Below, piece after piece: positions 49,196-60,745 of a stretch of 64,000 bases of DNA; position 1 is the first letter of the stretch; every line of letters begins with the position of its first letter. This DNA is from Lagopus muta (Eukaryota; Chordata; Aves; Galliformes; Phasianidae). The DNA lies in contig NC_064437.1 of NCBI RefSeq assembly GCF_023343835.1, positions 53,394,972 to 53,458,971 on the forward strand. The letters are read 5' to 3'. A program made the translations under genes and the position numbers. The notes below the pieces were generated by a model. It was not told where the DNA came from. It was given only the letters and a program-made list of their open reading frames with translations, and searched no databases.

Positions 49196-51995
49196 GGTGG
49201 CACGGCCAGGGCAAGGACATGGGGAGGTTAAGCACCAACTGAGCCAAGAACACCACCACAGACGTATCCAGATAGGGGCTGCAGGTGGATGCAGTTCAGT
49301 CTGCAGCCATGCAAATGCATCTGCAGCAATAACAAGGACCGGGGGGAAGAGGGCCTTCGAGTTTCTCCATCCATTTGCTCAGAGGACATCCCAATGAGCT
49401 CACATCCCCCAGGTACCCAGGCTGCAGCAGCTCTGTGACTCAACGCCCCAGCAAACAGTGCTGGATGCTGATGGGAGTGCTCAGCCATGCCCTGACTGCT
49501 GGATGCATGCACCCAATGCACCAGCATCATGTCTGTGAGCTTACCTCAAGTGGAACTGGGAGAAATTCAGAGGCAGTTCTTTATCCTATGGGGCTGGAGG
49601 GACAAAAAGGGACCCCAGTCCAGGACATAAAATAAAGTAATGCTGTGGAAAACTAACTCTGCTGCTGAGATCATTGGTGAATACACTTGTGCTCCCAGCG
49701 GGGAAAGCTTTGGCATGTGGCCTGGGACACAGCACCTCTGACAGCTATTAAAGCTTCATCATTTTTGATCCCAACCAGATATAATGACTATAATGAGATT
49801 GATATTACTAATACAGCTAACCATTGTGGTGATACTAATAAAACAATATTGTGCTCCTCCATCCAAGGAGCTCAGTGCTTTTAAAAGAGTTTCAGTCTCA
49901 TGGCATCCATCCCACTTCAGGAAAGCTTATTTAGACAGCAGCAAAGCCTCCTTGCCAGCTTTGTGCAGCATAGCCGCCTCCAAGGTGGAGCACAGCAGCT
50001 ATTTATGAGCAAGCAATAACCATCCACTGCAATCTGGGCTAGGCAGTGAATGCAAATACCACTTCCAGGGCAATTGTAGGGGTTAGAGAGAAGGTAATGT
50101 ACCAGGAGACTCTGCTGGGCTTTTAGGAGATGTGTTTGGGAATATTTTTGCAGAGCTCAGATCCACCACCAAGAACTCACCAGCACATGGCTCCTGCAGG
50201 CTCTGAGGAACACAGAACTAGTTAGCAGCATTGGTGCGAGTGGGTCTGAGGGGTCATGCTGGGAAATGGCACATTGTCAGAAACATCATTTCAGCTGCAT
50301 TTCATTGCCTTTTTCTTCAAATGAAAAATTTCAGGAGGAAATGAAGCCAATGCACTGTTTCACTGTGATTTGAAATTTTTTTAGCCTACTGTTTTTTAAA
50401 GTAGCCCTTCACCATGCCTCAAGCTCCTCTTCCTCTTCCAATGCATCATTCACAGCTCAAAACCATCATTCCTCAGCTTCTGTGGCACACCATAGGTACT
50501 TGGTGTCCCATTTACTCAAAAAGATGCACAATGGCAAAACAAAAACACAATGGCTTTCAGCATGATGGGGAGAGGAGGGCTGAGGGATCCTATCCTACCT
50601 CTGCCTCCCCACTGCCTGAGGAAGAACAGGAGCTCACCTGGCACCCTGGAGACAAATTTCCAGTAGGGAAGTGGCTGCCACCACACGTCAGGAGTGATTT
50701 GCTCAGTGAGAGAGATGAGCACCTCCAGCACTGACATCAGGGGACAGGCAGAGGAGAGGGTGAAAAAGCTCATGCTGGGCAGCAGAACTGCATGGTAGGG
50801 TGAGAACCCATGGCTCTGAGGACAGCTGAGCTCATAGATGGCTCATGCGGCTGTCTGATGCTGTGCTGAACGCCTTCAACAAAACTCACTCTATCTGGGA
50901 TAACTGTTGAAGAGCTGTTAGCTCAATGCTGAGTCCCTGCACGTCCTGTGCAACCAACTGGATGTGCTCAGGATCACGATGTGTCAACGCAGCTCATCTG
51001 CTGTGCTGGCTGCCCCACAGCCTTCCTCTGAGCTCACCATGGAACAGCAGGATGGGCTGCATGATGCTGACCCCCTGACATCCCATCTCAGTCTTGTCAA
51101 GCTGAAAACATTTCCTATTCTTTAAAATGTTTTTCCAGTGTGAATTCAGTACTGGTAAAAAACACCGGACATCAACACATATCATTTATCCACAGAGCTA
51201 TAGACTCTACAGCAATCACACTAATGCCCTGTTATTTGCCTATTTACAAGGCCAGCTATGCAGCGGTCAATTCCCATGCAGTTCCCAAGCAGAAACCAGT
51301 TGCAGTGCACACTGCACATGTGCACACACAGCAATGGCTCATCTCAGCACACTGAATTGTCACCAGCCCTCAAGGTCCTTCCCTGACCGCTCCGGCTCAG
51401 CAGTTTCCCATGGCCAGGATGCCAGCTGCAAATTGCTTTCAAGGGCTGGACTCCTACCAAGCACAGCCCAAAGCCTGGCATCGCTGCATGTCCTACAGGA
51501 CCACAGGTGTATTTTTGCTTCCCGTACAGACAACCGCTTCAAGGCCTAGTCCTCTTCAAGGATGCTCTTCATGGGGAATGGGCCTTCGGGTAATACCCCC
51601 TTCCTGGGGTCTATTCTCTCCTTTAAGATCTGGCTGCTCTCCAGAGCCCTTTCAATATATCTCATTCTCCTCTGCCCTCTCGTCATCGAAGCATTTTTGC
51701 CATCTGCTTATATGTATTGCCTTCAGGAATAACTCCCTTTTTATTTTTAGATTCCAGGGGCAAAATGTGGTCAGGCAGCAGTGGGTGGGGGTTAGAGTTT
51801 CTTGAACTTCCACCTCACAAAGATACTCAAAGCATGGAAGAAAAACCCCAACAGAACACAATCCCCAAACGGGCAAATAGGCACCAGAAATTCCACAGAG
51901 GCAGTGTGGTACCGGCACCACCTCGCTGAAGCCCCACTCTGCCCCTCTGCACATGGTCCTCGCAGCCTGCCCGTGTCTCCTTGCCTCTATTTATA
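49196..51995. other. Intergenic, nothing specific
   Basis: No gene is supported. A short AT-rich stretch at 49780-49860 has several ACTAAT/GATATT words. Frames near 51127-51549 have no domain. Confidence 0.5.
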
Positions 51996-51999
51996 CTAA

Positions 52000-52530
52000 A
52001 GCCCTTGCAGAATAAAACATCCATGTAAAATCCAATTTCCTCTGAATCTCTCTCGGAGACGAGGCCCCGAGATTGAGTAGATAACCTCTGCAGTAATTGC
52101 CTGAACCACTCCTGTTTGCTGGAAAGGTGAGATCCATTTTTCAATTATCTATCTGCAGTGACAGCAGCGAGCAACGGAGCTAAGAGGAAGGAGAGAGAGA
52201 GGGAGAGGGAGAGGAAATCCAGCCAACAAGAGCCGTCTGTGTCAATCCTGGCAAACGGGAGGTACGATAGATGTGGTCACAGTTCCTGCCATCAATATCC
52301 TCTAATATAAATGTCAGCGATGCCATTTTACCCACAGTCATTTCCCACAATGCTGATTACATTATCGTATAATAGAGGGGCGCCAGCCGCACCGCTTTCT
52401 CTCCTAACCCTCCTCGCGGTAATGTGTCAATAGCCTGCCTCCATGAAACAAGTCAATTTTCTGCAGGCTTGGCAGCGGAATAAATCTGCCGACTATCTAG
52501 AGAGCTGGAGATATTTATACACACCGCGTC
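52000..52530. promoter_or_regulatory. Strong candidate conserved non-coding element
   Basis: About 530 bases, split by a GA-rich tract at 52181-52215. The left part has TCTCTCGGAGACGAGG, CAGTAATTGCC and TTTTTCAATTATC. The right part has GATTACATTATCGTATAATAG, GCGCCAGCCGCACC, GTAATGTGTCAATAG and GGAATAAATCTGCCG. Retained CpGs beside homeodomain-type cores, in unique sequence, make this one of the best enhancer candidates in the window. Confidence 0.5.
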
Positions 52531-54297
52531 CTCTCACTCTCTTTCGCCCTCCCCCTCCCCGCGCGTGCAAGCATAGATGTGTGTCCTCAGCAGAATTGAG
52601 TGATTTTCAGCCCAGACTCAATAAGAAGAGAATTTAGGGCAGTCCTACAGCTTGGCTTCCAGTAACAGCCCTACACGTTTATTTTCTTTAGCTTAACAGG
52701 AAAGAGAGAATTATGTTCAGATTTATATGACAAGGGCAGTTCTACCAAAACGCTGCGATAAGCACCATGGAAGGGGGAGGAAGGTGGCAAAACCCAGGCA
52801 GGCCAGTGGCAGAGAGGGATTGCAACACCTCGCAGGTCACAGCAGGGTTCCTCTGGGAGCCGGAAAAGCAGCTCTTATTTTAACCGACAGCTCTGCTTTT
52901 AGTGCATGTCCAAAGCACACAGCAGCGGAAGGAGGAGGGAGGCATGGGCTGCTCCATCCCTGCTGATGGATGAGGGTGGAGGTGTCTGGCTCAGCTCCCT
53001 CAGCTCCTGCAGACAGAATGCTCAGTGGGGACAACGTGCCCTGCCCACCTTGAGGTGCCCATTCTCCTTGGGCTGTCCCCAGAAGACAACTATTACAACC
53101 CACTTCCTGCCATGCCTGGCAAGACCAAGAGCAAATAGAAACTTGCCTTCAGATTCCCAGGCAATGTTTTGGTTTGTTTTGTCTTTATTAAAGACTTGCA
53201 AACATTCCATCTGTTTTCATCAGAGTTTTGCGCAAGAGGCAAATAATGCTAAGGTCATTGCTTTTGGCTGGATGGCTCCTCCCTCCTGCTCCAGAGCACA
53301 GCAGTTTCTGGACAGGGAGCTGGCATGTCCTTCACCAGCAAGTTCACCACTTCCCACCAAGTGATGGAGAAAGCTCCATCCTGAAAGACACCGAAGATGA
53401 ACAGTACACAGTGAGACCCACGGCTCCATCACACCAGCTCCCCGCTCTCTGATCTGGCTCAGTCGCATCTGAACGAGCTGCAAGTAGTCAGCCCCTGCCA
53501 GTGAGAGAGGACTATGCTAGGGGTAGCTCAGAATGAACTGGCACCACAGTCTCAAGCGCACAGAACCCTCAACTCCAATTCTTTCTCCGTGCTATGTTTG
53601 TCTGGAAGATTTCTATTCATCCTGAGCTGGGTAAGGCCCTACCCACAGGCAGAAGGGAGAGATTTGCAAGGAAAAGAACCAAAGTGGAAGTAACTCACAG
53701 CTGCCTCATCCAAGAGCAATCAGGGGCCTTCCTCTTGACACCATTAGCCTTCAGATGAGCCCAGGATTTGGAGACATGCTCTGGATCACAGCCTTCTTAG
53801 GGTCAGGGGGATTGAGTCTCTTCAACTGCCAAGCCTGGAGACAAACCACAAAGAAGAAAGTGCATTAAGAAACCCTTCTTCAGAATGAGGAAGTGGGGAC
53901 TGACTCCAAAGCTCCGATTCAGATCTTTGTCTGCATATGTGGTGTGTCATTAAGGGAGAAAAGCTGGCAGCCAACTCCAGTCACTTACTACTGCACTGGC
54001 AGGCAAGACAAATGCAGAGCATAAGATAAATGAGCCACTTCCAAGAGCGAGAAAGTCAATACTATAGAGACCTTCAAACTGGAGGCTGGGGAGCAGCTTG
54101 CAGTTCAGCTTGCTGGTGCAGACAGAAAGACAGCTCTGCATGCTGTGAGCCCTTTAGAATGATACATCCCAAAAGGATACAGGGTGGGCTTGGGCTGAGG
54201 CTCACCAGGAGGGACGGCTCATGCACCATCTGTGTTATGGGGGCTCCTGAAAGCAATCAGAGCCTTACTGAACATCATATTATACCAGAAAAGAGGC
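52531..54297. other. Intergenic, nothing specific
   Basis: No gene or recognised repeat is seen. A C/T-rich stretch with CCCTCCCCCTCCCCGCGCG lies at about 52546-52564. Confidence 0.45.
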
Positions 54298-54454
54298 TCA
54301 GTCCAGGCACAGGACAGCTTCCAATGGGACCACAAAGAGCGAGATGAAAAAGAGGATGGTCCCAAACATCCAGAGGATGGGAACCACTCCCTGCTGCAGC
54401 ACAGAGATAGGGTTGAACATGGCCCTGGGCTCACACACGTGCTCTGTCCGACAG
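54298..54454 (-). other. Exon-like segment encoding a predicted membrane span (unrecognised)
   Basis: On the minus strand a plausible acceptor (TTTGCATTTCATTCAG, ending at 54455) is followed by 51 open codons to a TGA at 54300-54298. The frame contains PILWMFGTILFFISLFVV, a strong transmembrane stretch, after a cysteine-containing, mostly polar start. Roughly three quarters of its third codon positions are G or C, more than in the opposing plus frame. It could be the last exon of an unknown membrane protein or a decayed copy of one. I recognise no family, and a chance frame remains quite possible. Confidence 0.25.
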
Positions 54455-55089
54455 CTGAATGAAATGCAAACTGATCCACCCAAGGAAAGAAAGCAGACAT
54501 TGCCCTGCTTTTTTCAATTATATCCAGGTCCAAGGTCAGCGACCCCTTCCCTCCTGCACTGCAGTATCTTGTCACACAAAACCCAGAGAGAAAGGGAATG
54601 TGATAAAGATGAAAGTGATGTGGCAGGCTCATATGTGAAAACAATCACCCTTCAATTAAGTGTGATTGATTTCCCAAATCAGAGATGCATCCACCTTCTA
54701 ACAAATGGATATCAGCAAGGGGCAGATGCTGGGGAATTCAGCATGTACATATATTAGGGTTGGCAAAGGAACGCACCATGCTTTGGGGCAGACTGGGTTC
54801 TCCCACTCTGGTCACCAGAACTGCCCTAATACCCATCAGCAGCACTGCTCTAACCATGAAAGTAGAACTTACAGCTCTCCTGGTACTTTTCCCCTCAGAT
54901 CTGCCAGGAGCACTCACCATTATGGCATCTGGTCACAGCATTCTCCCCAGTCCTATACATTCCTCAGCAATGGGCAAGGGCAGAATTGGCAGCACCAGGG
55001 AGGTGTTGAGAGGGAGAGGGGAAGGCAGCACTGCAGACCTTGCACAGTTTGTGGCAGAGAGCGGCTCAGCTTGGGCTGTTATCCCATTT
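54455..55089. other. Intergenic, nothing specific
   Basis: No companion exon for the segment at 54298-54454 could be identified here. I see no repeat either. Confidence 0.4.
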
Positions 55090-55109
55090 CCCCCCCCCCC
55101 CCCCCCCCC
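55090..55109 (+). repeat. Poly-C run of 20
   Basis: Twenty consecutive C bases. Such runs are prone to length variation and sequencing error, so the exact count should be treated with care. Confidence 0.9.
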
Positions 55110-56700
55110 ACATCATATTCAGCCTAATACCCCATGTCTCTTCCAGGCCATGAGAAGGAAGGATTTCAGATAAAAGCCTGCACTTGATCCTCCCTTCCTC
55201 CCCACAGAGAGAGGGGATGGCCATGAATAGAGAGCCCCTCATGTTTGCAGCAGTCATTTTCACATTAATGGCAGCATATGTTTGCATCGATTCCCACCTG
55301 CAGGGCTATGTGTGTGTGCCTGCACCGCCAGCAGCCCCGCGTGTGGGTGCACCAGGTGCTCGCTGTCAGGCAGCACAAAAAGAAGCATCAGCAGTCAGTG
55401 CCAGGGGGCCACGCAGGCAGCCCACTCCCTCCCCCTCCCTATCCCCTCCCAGCAGCCCAGCACTTCCATCCAGCATCCCACCCATGGCAGCATTCTCATG
55501 TCAGTGCATGAGATCTCCTTCCCTTTTCCTCTGCCCAAATCCCATGCATCCTGACTGCAGGCTCTTTACTGTCCTTGCTCCCCAAGAGCTCAAATAGTCC
55601 TTGTAGACAGAGGTTGTGGAGACCCCTTCTGCTGGAGCATCCTCTGGAGGCAGCTCTCACCCCCTACTCAAGCCCTACCATGTCCCAAACCAGCAGTAAG
55701 GTCATCTGCTCAGCCTCCACCCCCAGCTCACAATTAGCTGCAGTCTGCTGACTCCTTTTGCACCTTCTCCGCATGCTGAGAAGCCACAGGGCTAGCCCCC
55801 AAATACACAGTCCCAAATGACATACCCCTGCTTTCAAGAGGTGGAGAGAGCCCTGGCCCCAGCACTCACCCACTCCACTTACACAGCATTGGGCATCCTC
55901 CTCCTGTCTCTGCCCTCCCTGGCACACTGAGAATGCCAGACCTCTGGCACGAGTGAGGACCAGCAGTAGCTGCACATCTCAGTGCCCCAAGTCCAGACAT
56001 CCCTGCAACAACACCAGGCACTGCAGATGGGAGCCCTGACCCTGCCTCCTGGTTCACTCCCAACCAGGGAATTCCCCAGTTCATGGATGCACACGAACTT
56101 TTGTCAGCAAAACTTTACACAGAGGAGACTGGGGCCTTCATCTTTTTTTCTGCTCCATTTCTCCTGCCTCTGAAATGGGACTCGCTGTGTTTCTTTCAGC
56201 TGTGCTGCGCATCCATCTTGTCTGCTTAGATGCTGACCCGCCGGGCGCCCTGCAGACACGCTGCAGCTCCAGCAGCAGGGCTGGTGGCTCCCCAGGGGGC
56301 GTGGGCACTGCTGCAATCACAGCCAACTCGTGGAGAATGAGAATTAGCAGTGATCCTATGCGGACTGAGAAGGATCCTCAGGGGACACAGCTGGGTGAAT
56401 GGAAGGAACAAGCCTGTAGGTGCTGCTGCAGCTCAGGTGCGCAATGGCAAGCCTCCTCCTCCCAGTGAGGTGAGGGCTGGAGAATGATCCTGTGCTCTGC
56501 TTCCATTACCTGCCAAAAGATTGGAAGCAGCCAGAGCAGAGATGCAAGGGTACCTTGCATGGGCCCTGCAGGGCATTGCTGCCTTTAAACCCATCATCTC
56601 AAAAGCATATATAGAAAGCTCTCATGCCAAGCACCTTCTCCCAGTATCCCCACATCACATGCTCCCAAGCCCACCCCTCTTGCAATAGCAGGGCTGTAGA
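55110..56700. other. Intergenic, two hydrophobic short frames and a CTCF-like core
   Basis: On the plus strand an acceptor-like TCCTCCCCACAG ends at 55207 and is followed by an ATG at 55217 opening a frame with a hydrophobic run (LMFAAVIFTLMAAYVCI). On the minus strand the frame at 55664-55975 has a hydrophobic run followed by MRRRCKR. Neither has a clear partner exon. A CCCCAGGGGGCGT core at 56290-56302 resembles CTCF sites. Confidence 0.35.
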
Positions 56701-56710
56701 GTTGGAGGGC

Positions 56711-56732
56711 TTAATTAATCAGTTAATTAATC
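56711..56732. promoter_or_regulatory. Paired TTAATTAATC homeodomain sites
   Basis: The 10-base word TTAATTAATC occurs at 56711-56720 and again at 56723-56732, spaced 12 bases start to start. TTAATTAA is a classic homeodomain (LHX/PRD-class) site. The same word occurs once more at 32651-32660. Confidence 0.45.
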
Positions 56733-57581
56733 CCAAACATTTTAACCCTCCGTATCCTCACTGTGCAGTAGTTTAACGGTTCTTTTCCTTAGCAGAAGTT
56801 TTAGCTTGGGTTTGAACATGGATCATTTGCTCACTCCCCAAGACAAAAATGAAATATAACCACATGATTAAAGTATGTGAATGAGTGTTCATACACATGC
56901 TTATCAGTGCCCTCTGTATAGGAGCAGGCTGTGCTCAGGACTCACTGTGCCCTTCTTCTCCTCTGCACTAGACATCATGAGGCTGAAGTCAGGCAGTGTA
57001 ACTCCTTCATTCTCTCTCAGCATTTTTCAAGCCACCCCAAATGCACACAGATGCAAGCTGAAAGACACAAGGAGAAGTTGACCTTCTCCTTGTGGGTAAC
57101 ACTTACAACATAGAGGCACACACCATATCTCATCCCCTGCTAGGCTGCAACACCTGGATGCTTTTTACAGAACTCCAAATTCTGCTTCTACCCCTACACT
57201 GTGCCAGAGCTGCTCCCTCAGCCCTTGAGTTCCTTCCCAAGACCAGCCCAACAAAGATAACCTGAGCTGCAACCAACACCACCCAGTCCCAAGCCTTTGT
57301 GAAAAGGTTACACACCCTCTCCCCAAGCACCCCAGCAATGCTTGGCACGCTGCTGTTCCTTGGGTTTTTATAGTGCCACTTTGCTCTACTAATGAGGCCT
57401 CACCCAATTGCCATCCACCCCAGTTCAATTAACAGCTCCATCTGGTGAGGACCAGCACCTGCAGTTCATCATCCCCTTTCCTCCTCCTGTCTGCATCTCC
57501 CTAAGTCCTACTGTCCTAAATTTAGCCCCGTACCTCCCAGTGAAGCCTGGTCCAAAAACTATGACATAGCACAGGAGATGA
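56733..57581. other. Intergenic, nothing specific
   Basis: I see no gene, RNA or repeat here. Confidence 0.5.
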
Positions 57582-57656
57582 CTGAGGGATGTGATTGATG
57601 GGGTTGGGTTGATGGTTGAACCTTAGCTGTCTTTGCCATCCTAAATGATTCTATGG
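57582..57656 (+). mobile_element. Short CR1 3' end, forward orientation
   Basis: Reads 'actgagggatgtgattgatg', 'gttgatggttgaaccttag' and ends 'cctaaatgattctatgg', the forward CR1 tail, about 75 bases long. Confidence 0.82.
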
Positions 57657-58790
57657 TGTGGAGGGGTGGCTAAGGCAGCCGCCCCACAAGAGCTTCACCC
57701 TGCTTTGATTCAGCATTTTTGCAGCCATTTCTGCACCAGCCCAGCTCTGACCCAGCATCATCTCACAAGTGTGACTTCTGTAGGATGTGTGTGGAAGTCC
57801 ATGTATGCATCACCGTCTCCTGCAGCTGGGCAGAGGGAAGGTCACCCCTCGAATGCAGAGGTTAACAGGGTCATGCTTCCTTGTGGACAAAGCCCTTGCC
57901 TAAAATCAAGCCTCAGATTTGCAGAAAGACAGGCCAGAGAAAACATTTAAAAAGGTCAATGATACTATCAGCTCCTCATCCAATCAGATACTGATTATCT
58001 GCACATTCAGTACAGCCGCCCTGCTAGAGCCATGCTTCAGGAAAGGAATGCCTCCAAAATCCAGACATGGGACTCCTCTGATAGGTGGCACAGCACTGCC
58101 ACCGACCCTTCTCTTGGAGGGATGAGTTTGAGAACAAAAGCAAACAAGGATGTCTGTATTCGATTGAAAGCAGTGTTGAGGCAGCTTGCCTTGTTGGGAG
58201 TCCTCCAGCAAGACGTTTTTAATGGAAAATATCATTCTGGCAAAACCAACAGTTTCCATGGGGAAATAACACTTTTTGTGGGGTGGGGTTTTTTTAAATT
58301 ATTTTTGTTCAGTCTAGAAAAAGCAGCACATTTTGGGAATATTTCCTACTAGCGGTGGTCTGGAAACAAAACCTTTCAGTGGGGTGGAAATCTAGCTGGT
58401 TTTTGTCTGGAACTTGATTGCTTTATGAAGGAGATTATGCTATACGGTCCTGAGACAGCAGGGATGGTATTGCTCCCCTGGCAGGCGGTCCGACACAGAG
58501 AAAAGAGAGTTTGTGTGCTGAGTGCCAGCTGAAAGAGCCACGGAAATCCCCTGCAGCTTCATCCCTGTCTCTCTGCACAAGGAGCTCTCTGAGATTTCCT
58601 TGTGCTGATAATAAGAGCGAACCATGGCCGCTTTCAAGCAGTGGAACATCAGCCCGTCCTCCACGTTAGCGGTGAGAACAGCTCCTGGGTCGGGCAGCAG
58701 TGCCCACTGTCCATGCTTTGGGTTTACAGCTGCTGAACATCTGTGCTTGAGGTTCAGCCATCCTCCTGCAAAGGGCATCTCTTCTACTGC
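57657..58790. other. Intergenic, nothing specific
   Basis: No gene or recognised element is seen. A T-rich stretch lies at about 58287-58307. Confidence 0.5.
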
Positions 58791-58794
58791 ATAA

Positions 58795-59240
58795 CCCCAT
58801 GCAGACGCGTGCGGGCAGGATTAAGAGGCCATAATCACGTTCGGCTCGATGGGCTTTGGAAAGAGAAATCAAATGAAGGCTGTGAACAAGGATGTCCCCA
58901 AGGGGGCTTAATGCAATTTGGCTAATCCACTTGGCGTGTAAATGCTTCACTCAACCTCACCGTTCCTGCCAGTCTGCGTAGGATGAAGGAGTGAGCGTGG
59001 GATGCAGATCCTCAGGTGAACCCCATTGGATCTGCTTGGGGGAGACTGGGGCCCCTCCTGTTCCCATGGGACTCAGCCCTTCTGGAGGCATCTTTTGTGG
59101 AGCAGTGAGATGGGCACAGCTGAAGGTAGGAAGAGTTTCCTCCTTTAAGTGAGAGAGTGAAGGAGATGTTGGTAAATAGGCTATTAAGACACACTGTCAC
59201 TACATTAATTTCACTGAATAAATCTTTGCTCCCTTCTTCC
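58795..59240. promoter_or_regulatory. Two candidate conserved blocks (58795-58960, 59150-59240)
   Basis: The first block reads CCATAATCACGTTCGGCTCG, GGGCTTAATGCAATTTGGC and GGCTAATCC with retained CpGs. The second reads GGTAAATAGGCTATTAAG and CATTAATTTCACTG. GC-rich ordinary sequence separates them. The call is by composition only. Confidence 0.36.
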
Positions 59241-60589
59241 TCCCATGGCCTGAACTGGAGGCTCTTTGTTGGGCTGCAGGGTGGGCCAGCTGTGAAACAT
59301 CTTCCCACTGAGGACAGAGCCCACAGGAGGAGGGAGAGATGCTGGCCCTTCCTCCAGGTCCAAGGTTTTGCTGGTACAGAACCAAAACTCAAGGCAGAAG
59401 GTAGAAGGAAAAGTTCCATGGGACAGACCATAGTGCCTTTGCCAGGGGAAGAGCTGCAGATACTTCTTAATGGGAGGGGCTCACCTCGGACCCAGTGCCT
59501 GCAATCCCAATGTGCTCTCTGAGCTGCAGCCACTTCATTCCTCAGTATTTTGGGATATGAGTGTTCTCTTTGTGCAGCAGGCTCGCAGCAGAGGTTGAAG
59601 CATCACACTGGCTTAAAGCCCAGCCCCAGCAGCTGACAGGGGGCTGAGGACACCCCCAAATATCACCTCCTCCAGCTGCAACCTCCATCTGGACCAGTGA
59701 GGCCACCCCACCAAGGGGGGAGTGGGGAGGTGGGGGGATATGCAGCAGGAGATGCTCTGGTTTCAGCCATGCCTGGCACTGTGAGAAGCTGGGGAGAAGG
59801 TGAGAAGAGCCCCAGCTCTGACATCCATCCCTCACATCCCCCATCCCACAGGGCAGCTGCACAATCCACCACTTTCCCAGCGCTCGCCCAGGAGGGAATA
59901 ACGATAATAAAAACAAAATTAGAATGACTCCTTCCCCCAGACTGGGGGGTGGGAAGGGAATGAGCTCTTGGGAACGGCTTGGATTTCACAGCCTACTCTG
60001 GCAAACGTGACTTTTCAGAGAGAAAGTCGCCGCCACCGGCTTCTCCTTTGTGTCTGCAGAAGCCTGGTCCTCTCCCAGCCTTCCCCTTGTCACTGGATCC
60101 CGTCGAAGGGCTGCAGTCCTGCCATGTCTCTGCTAGGGAAGCATGTTTGCTTTCTCTGCTGCAGGCTCTGCATTCCCAACCTCTCCTGCCCCATTTTAAG
60201 GAAGCCCCGTGGTCCCCCAGTGATGTAAAGCTTGAGATCTTTTCTTCCTACTCTATGTTTCATTATTGTGACTGCTCCTTATTGATTAATAGAACTGCTT
60301 TTGCAAACACCCAGCAATCCTGGAGAATGGCTCCTACCCCATCCCACTCCTGCACACATGTGCTGCTCCTGCAAAACACAGTGCAGCCCTTGGGGAATCA
60401 ATCAGCCTTTGGGAAGATTTGGAGCTGGGTTTTCTGCCAGACAGCCTAGCACTAGGCTGGTCCCTTGGTCATGCACAGCTGGGCACATGGGTGCATAGGG
60501 CTACACTGTTAGTAATGGACCAAAGGGTTTTAATCTGTGCAGGAAGGGCAGGTTGTGGTTCAAGGAACCTTCTGGGAGCTCAAGAATGG
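59241..60589. other. Intergenic, nothing specific
   Basis: No gene is supported. Small AT-rich patches (ACGATAATAAAAAC near 59900; TTATTGATTAATAG near 60278) are the only notable points. Confidence 0.48.
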
Positions 60590-60745
60590 GTGGGTGGTTG
60601 GGTAGGAAGTAGAAGGATGGCTGGAAGGATGGGTAGGTGGTTGGGTAGTTGGATGGATGGATGGTTAGGGGAAGGATGGATGGATGGATGGATGGATGGA
60701 TGGATGGATGGATGGATGGATGGATGGATGGATGGACGGATGGAA
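60590..60745 (+). repeat. (GGAT)n tetranucleotide microsatellite
   Basis: A pure GGAT array runs from 60674 to 60735 (about 15 units), flanked on the left by degenerate units (GGTTGGGTAGTT, GGATGGCTGG) from about 60590 and on the right by GGACGGATGG. It accounts for the run of W-M-D-G repeats in a 230-codon plus frame, which is therefore not a gene. Confidence 0.97.

Noticed and set aside
28785..52369. Shared ACATTATCGTA word at 28785 and 52359, both in enhancer-like blocks
   Set aside because: Shared 11-mers are expected by chance many times over in 64 kb; not evidence of relatedness.
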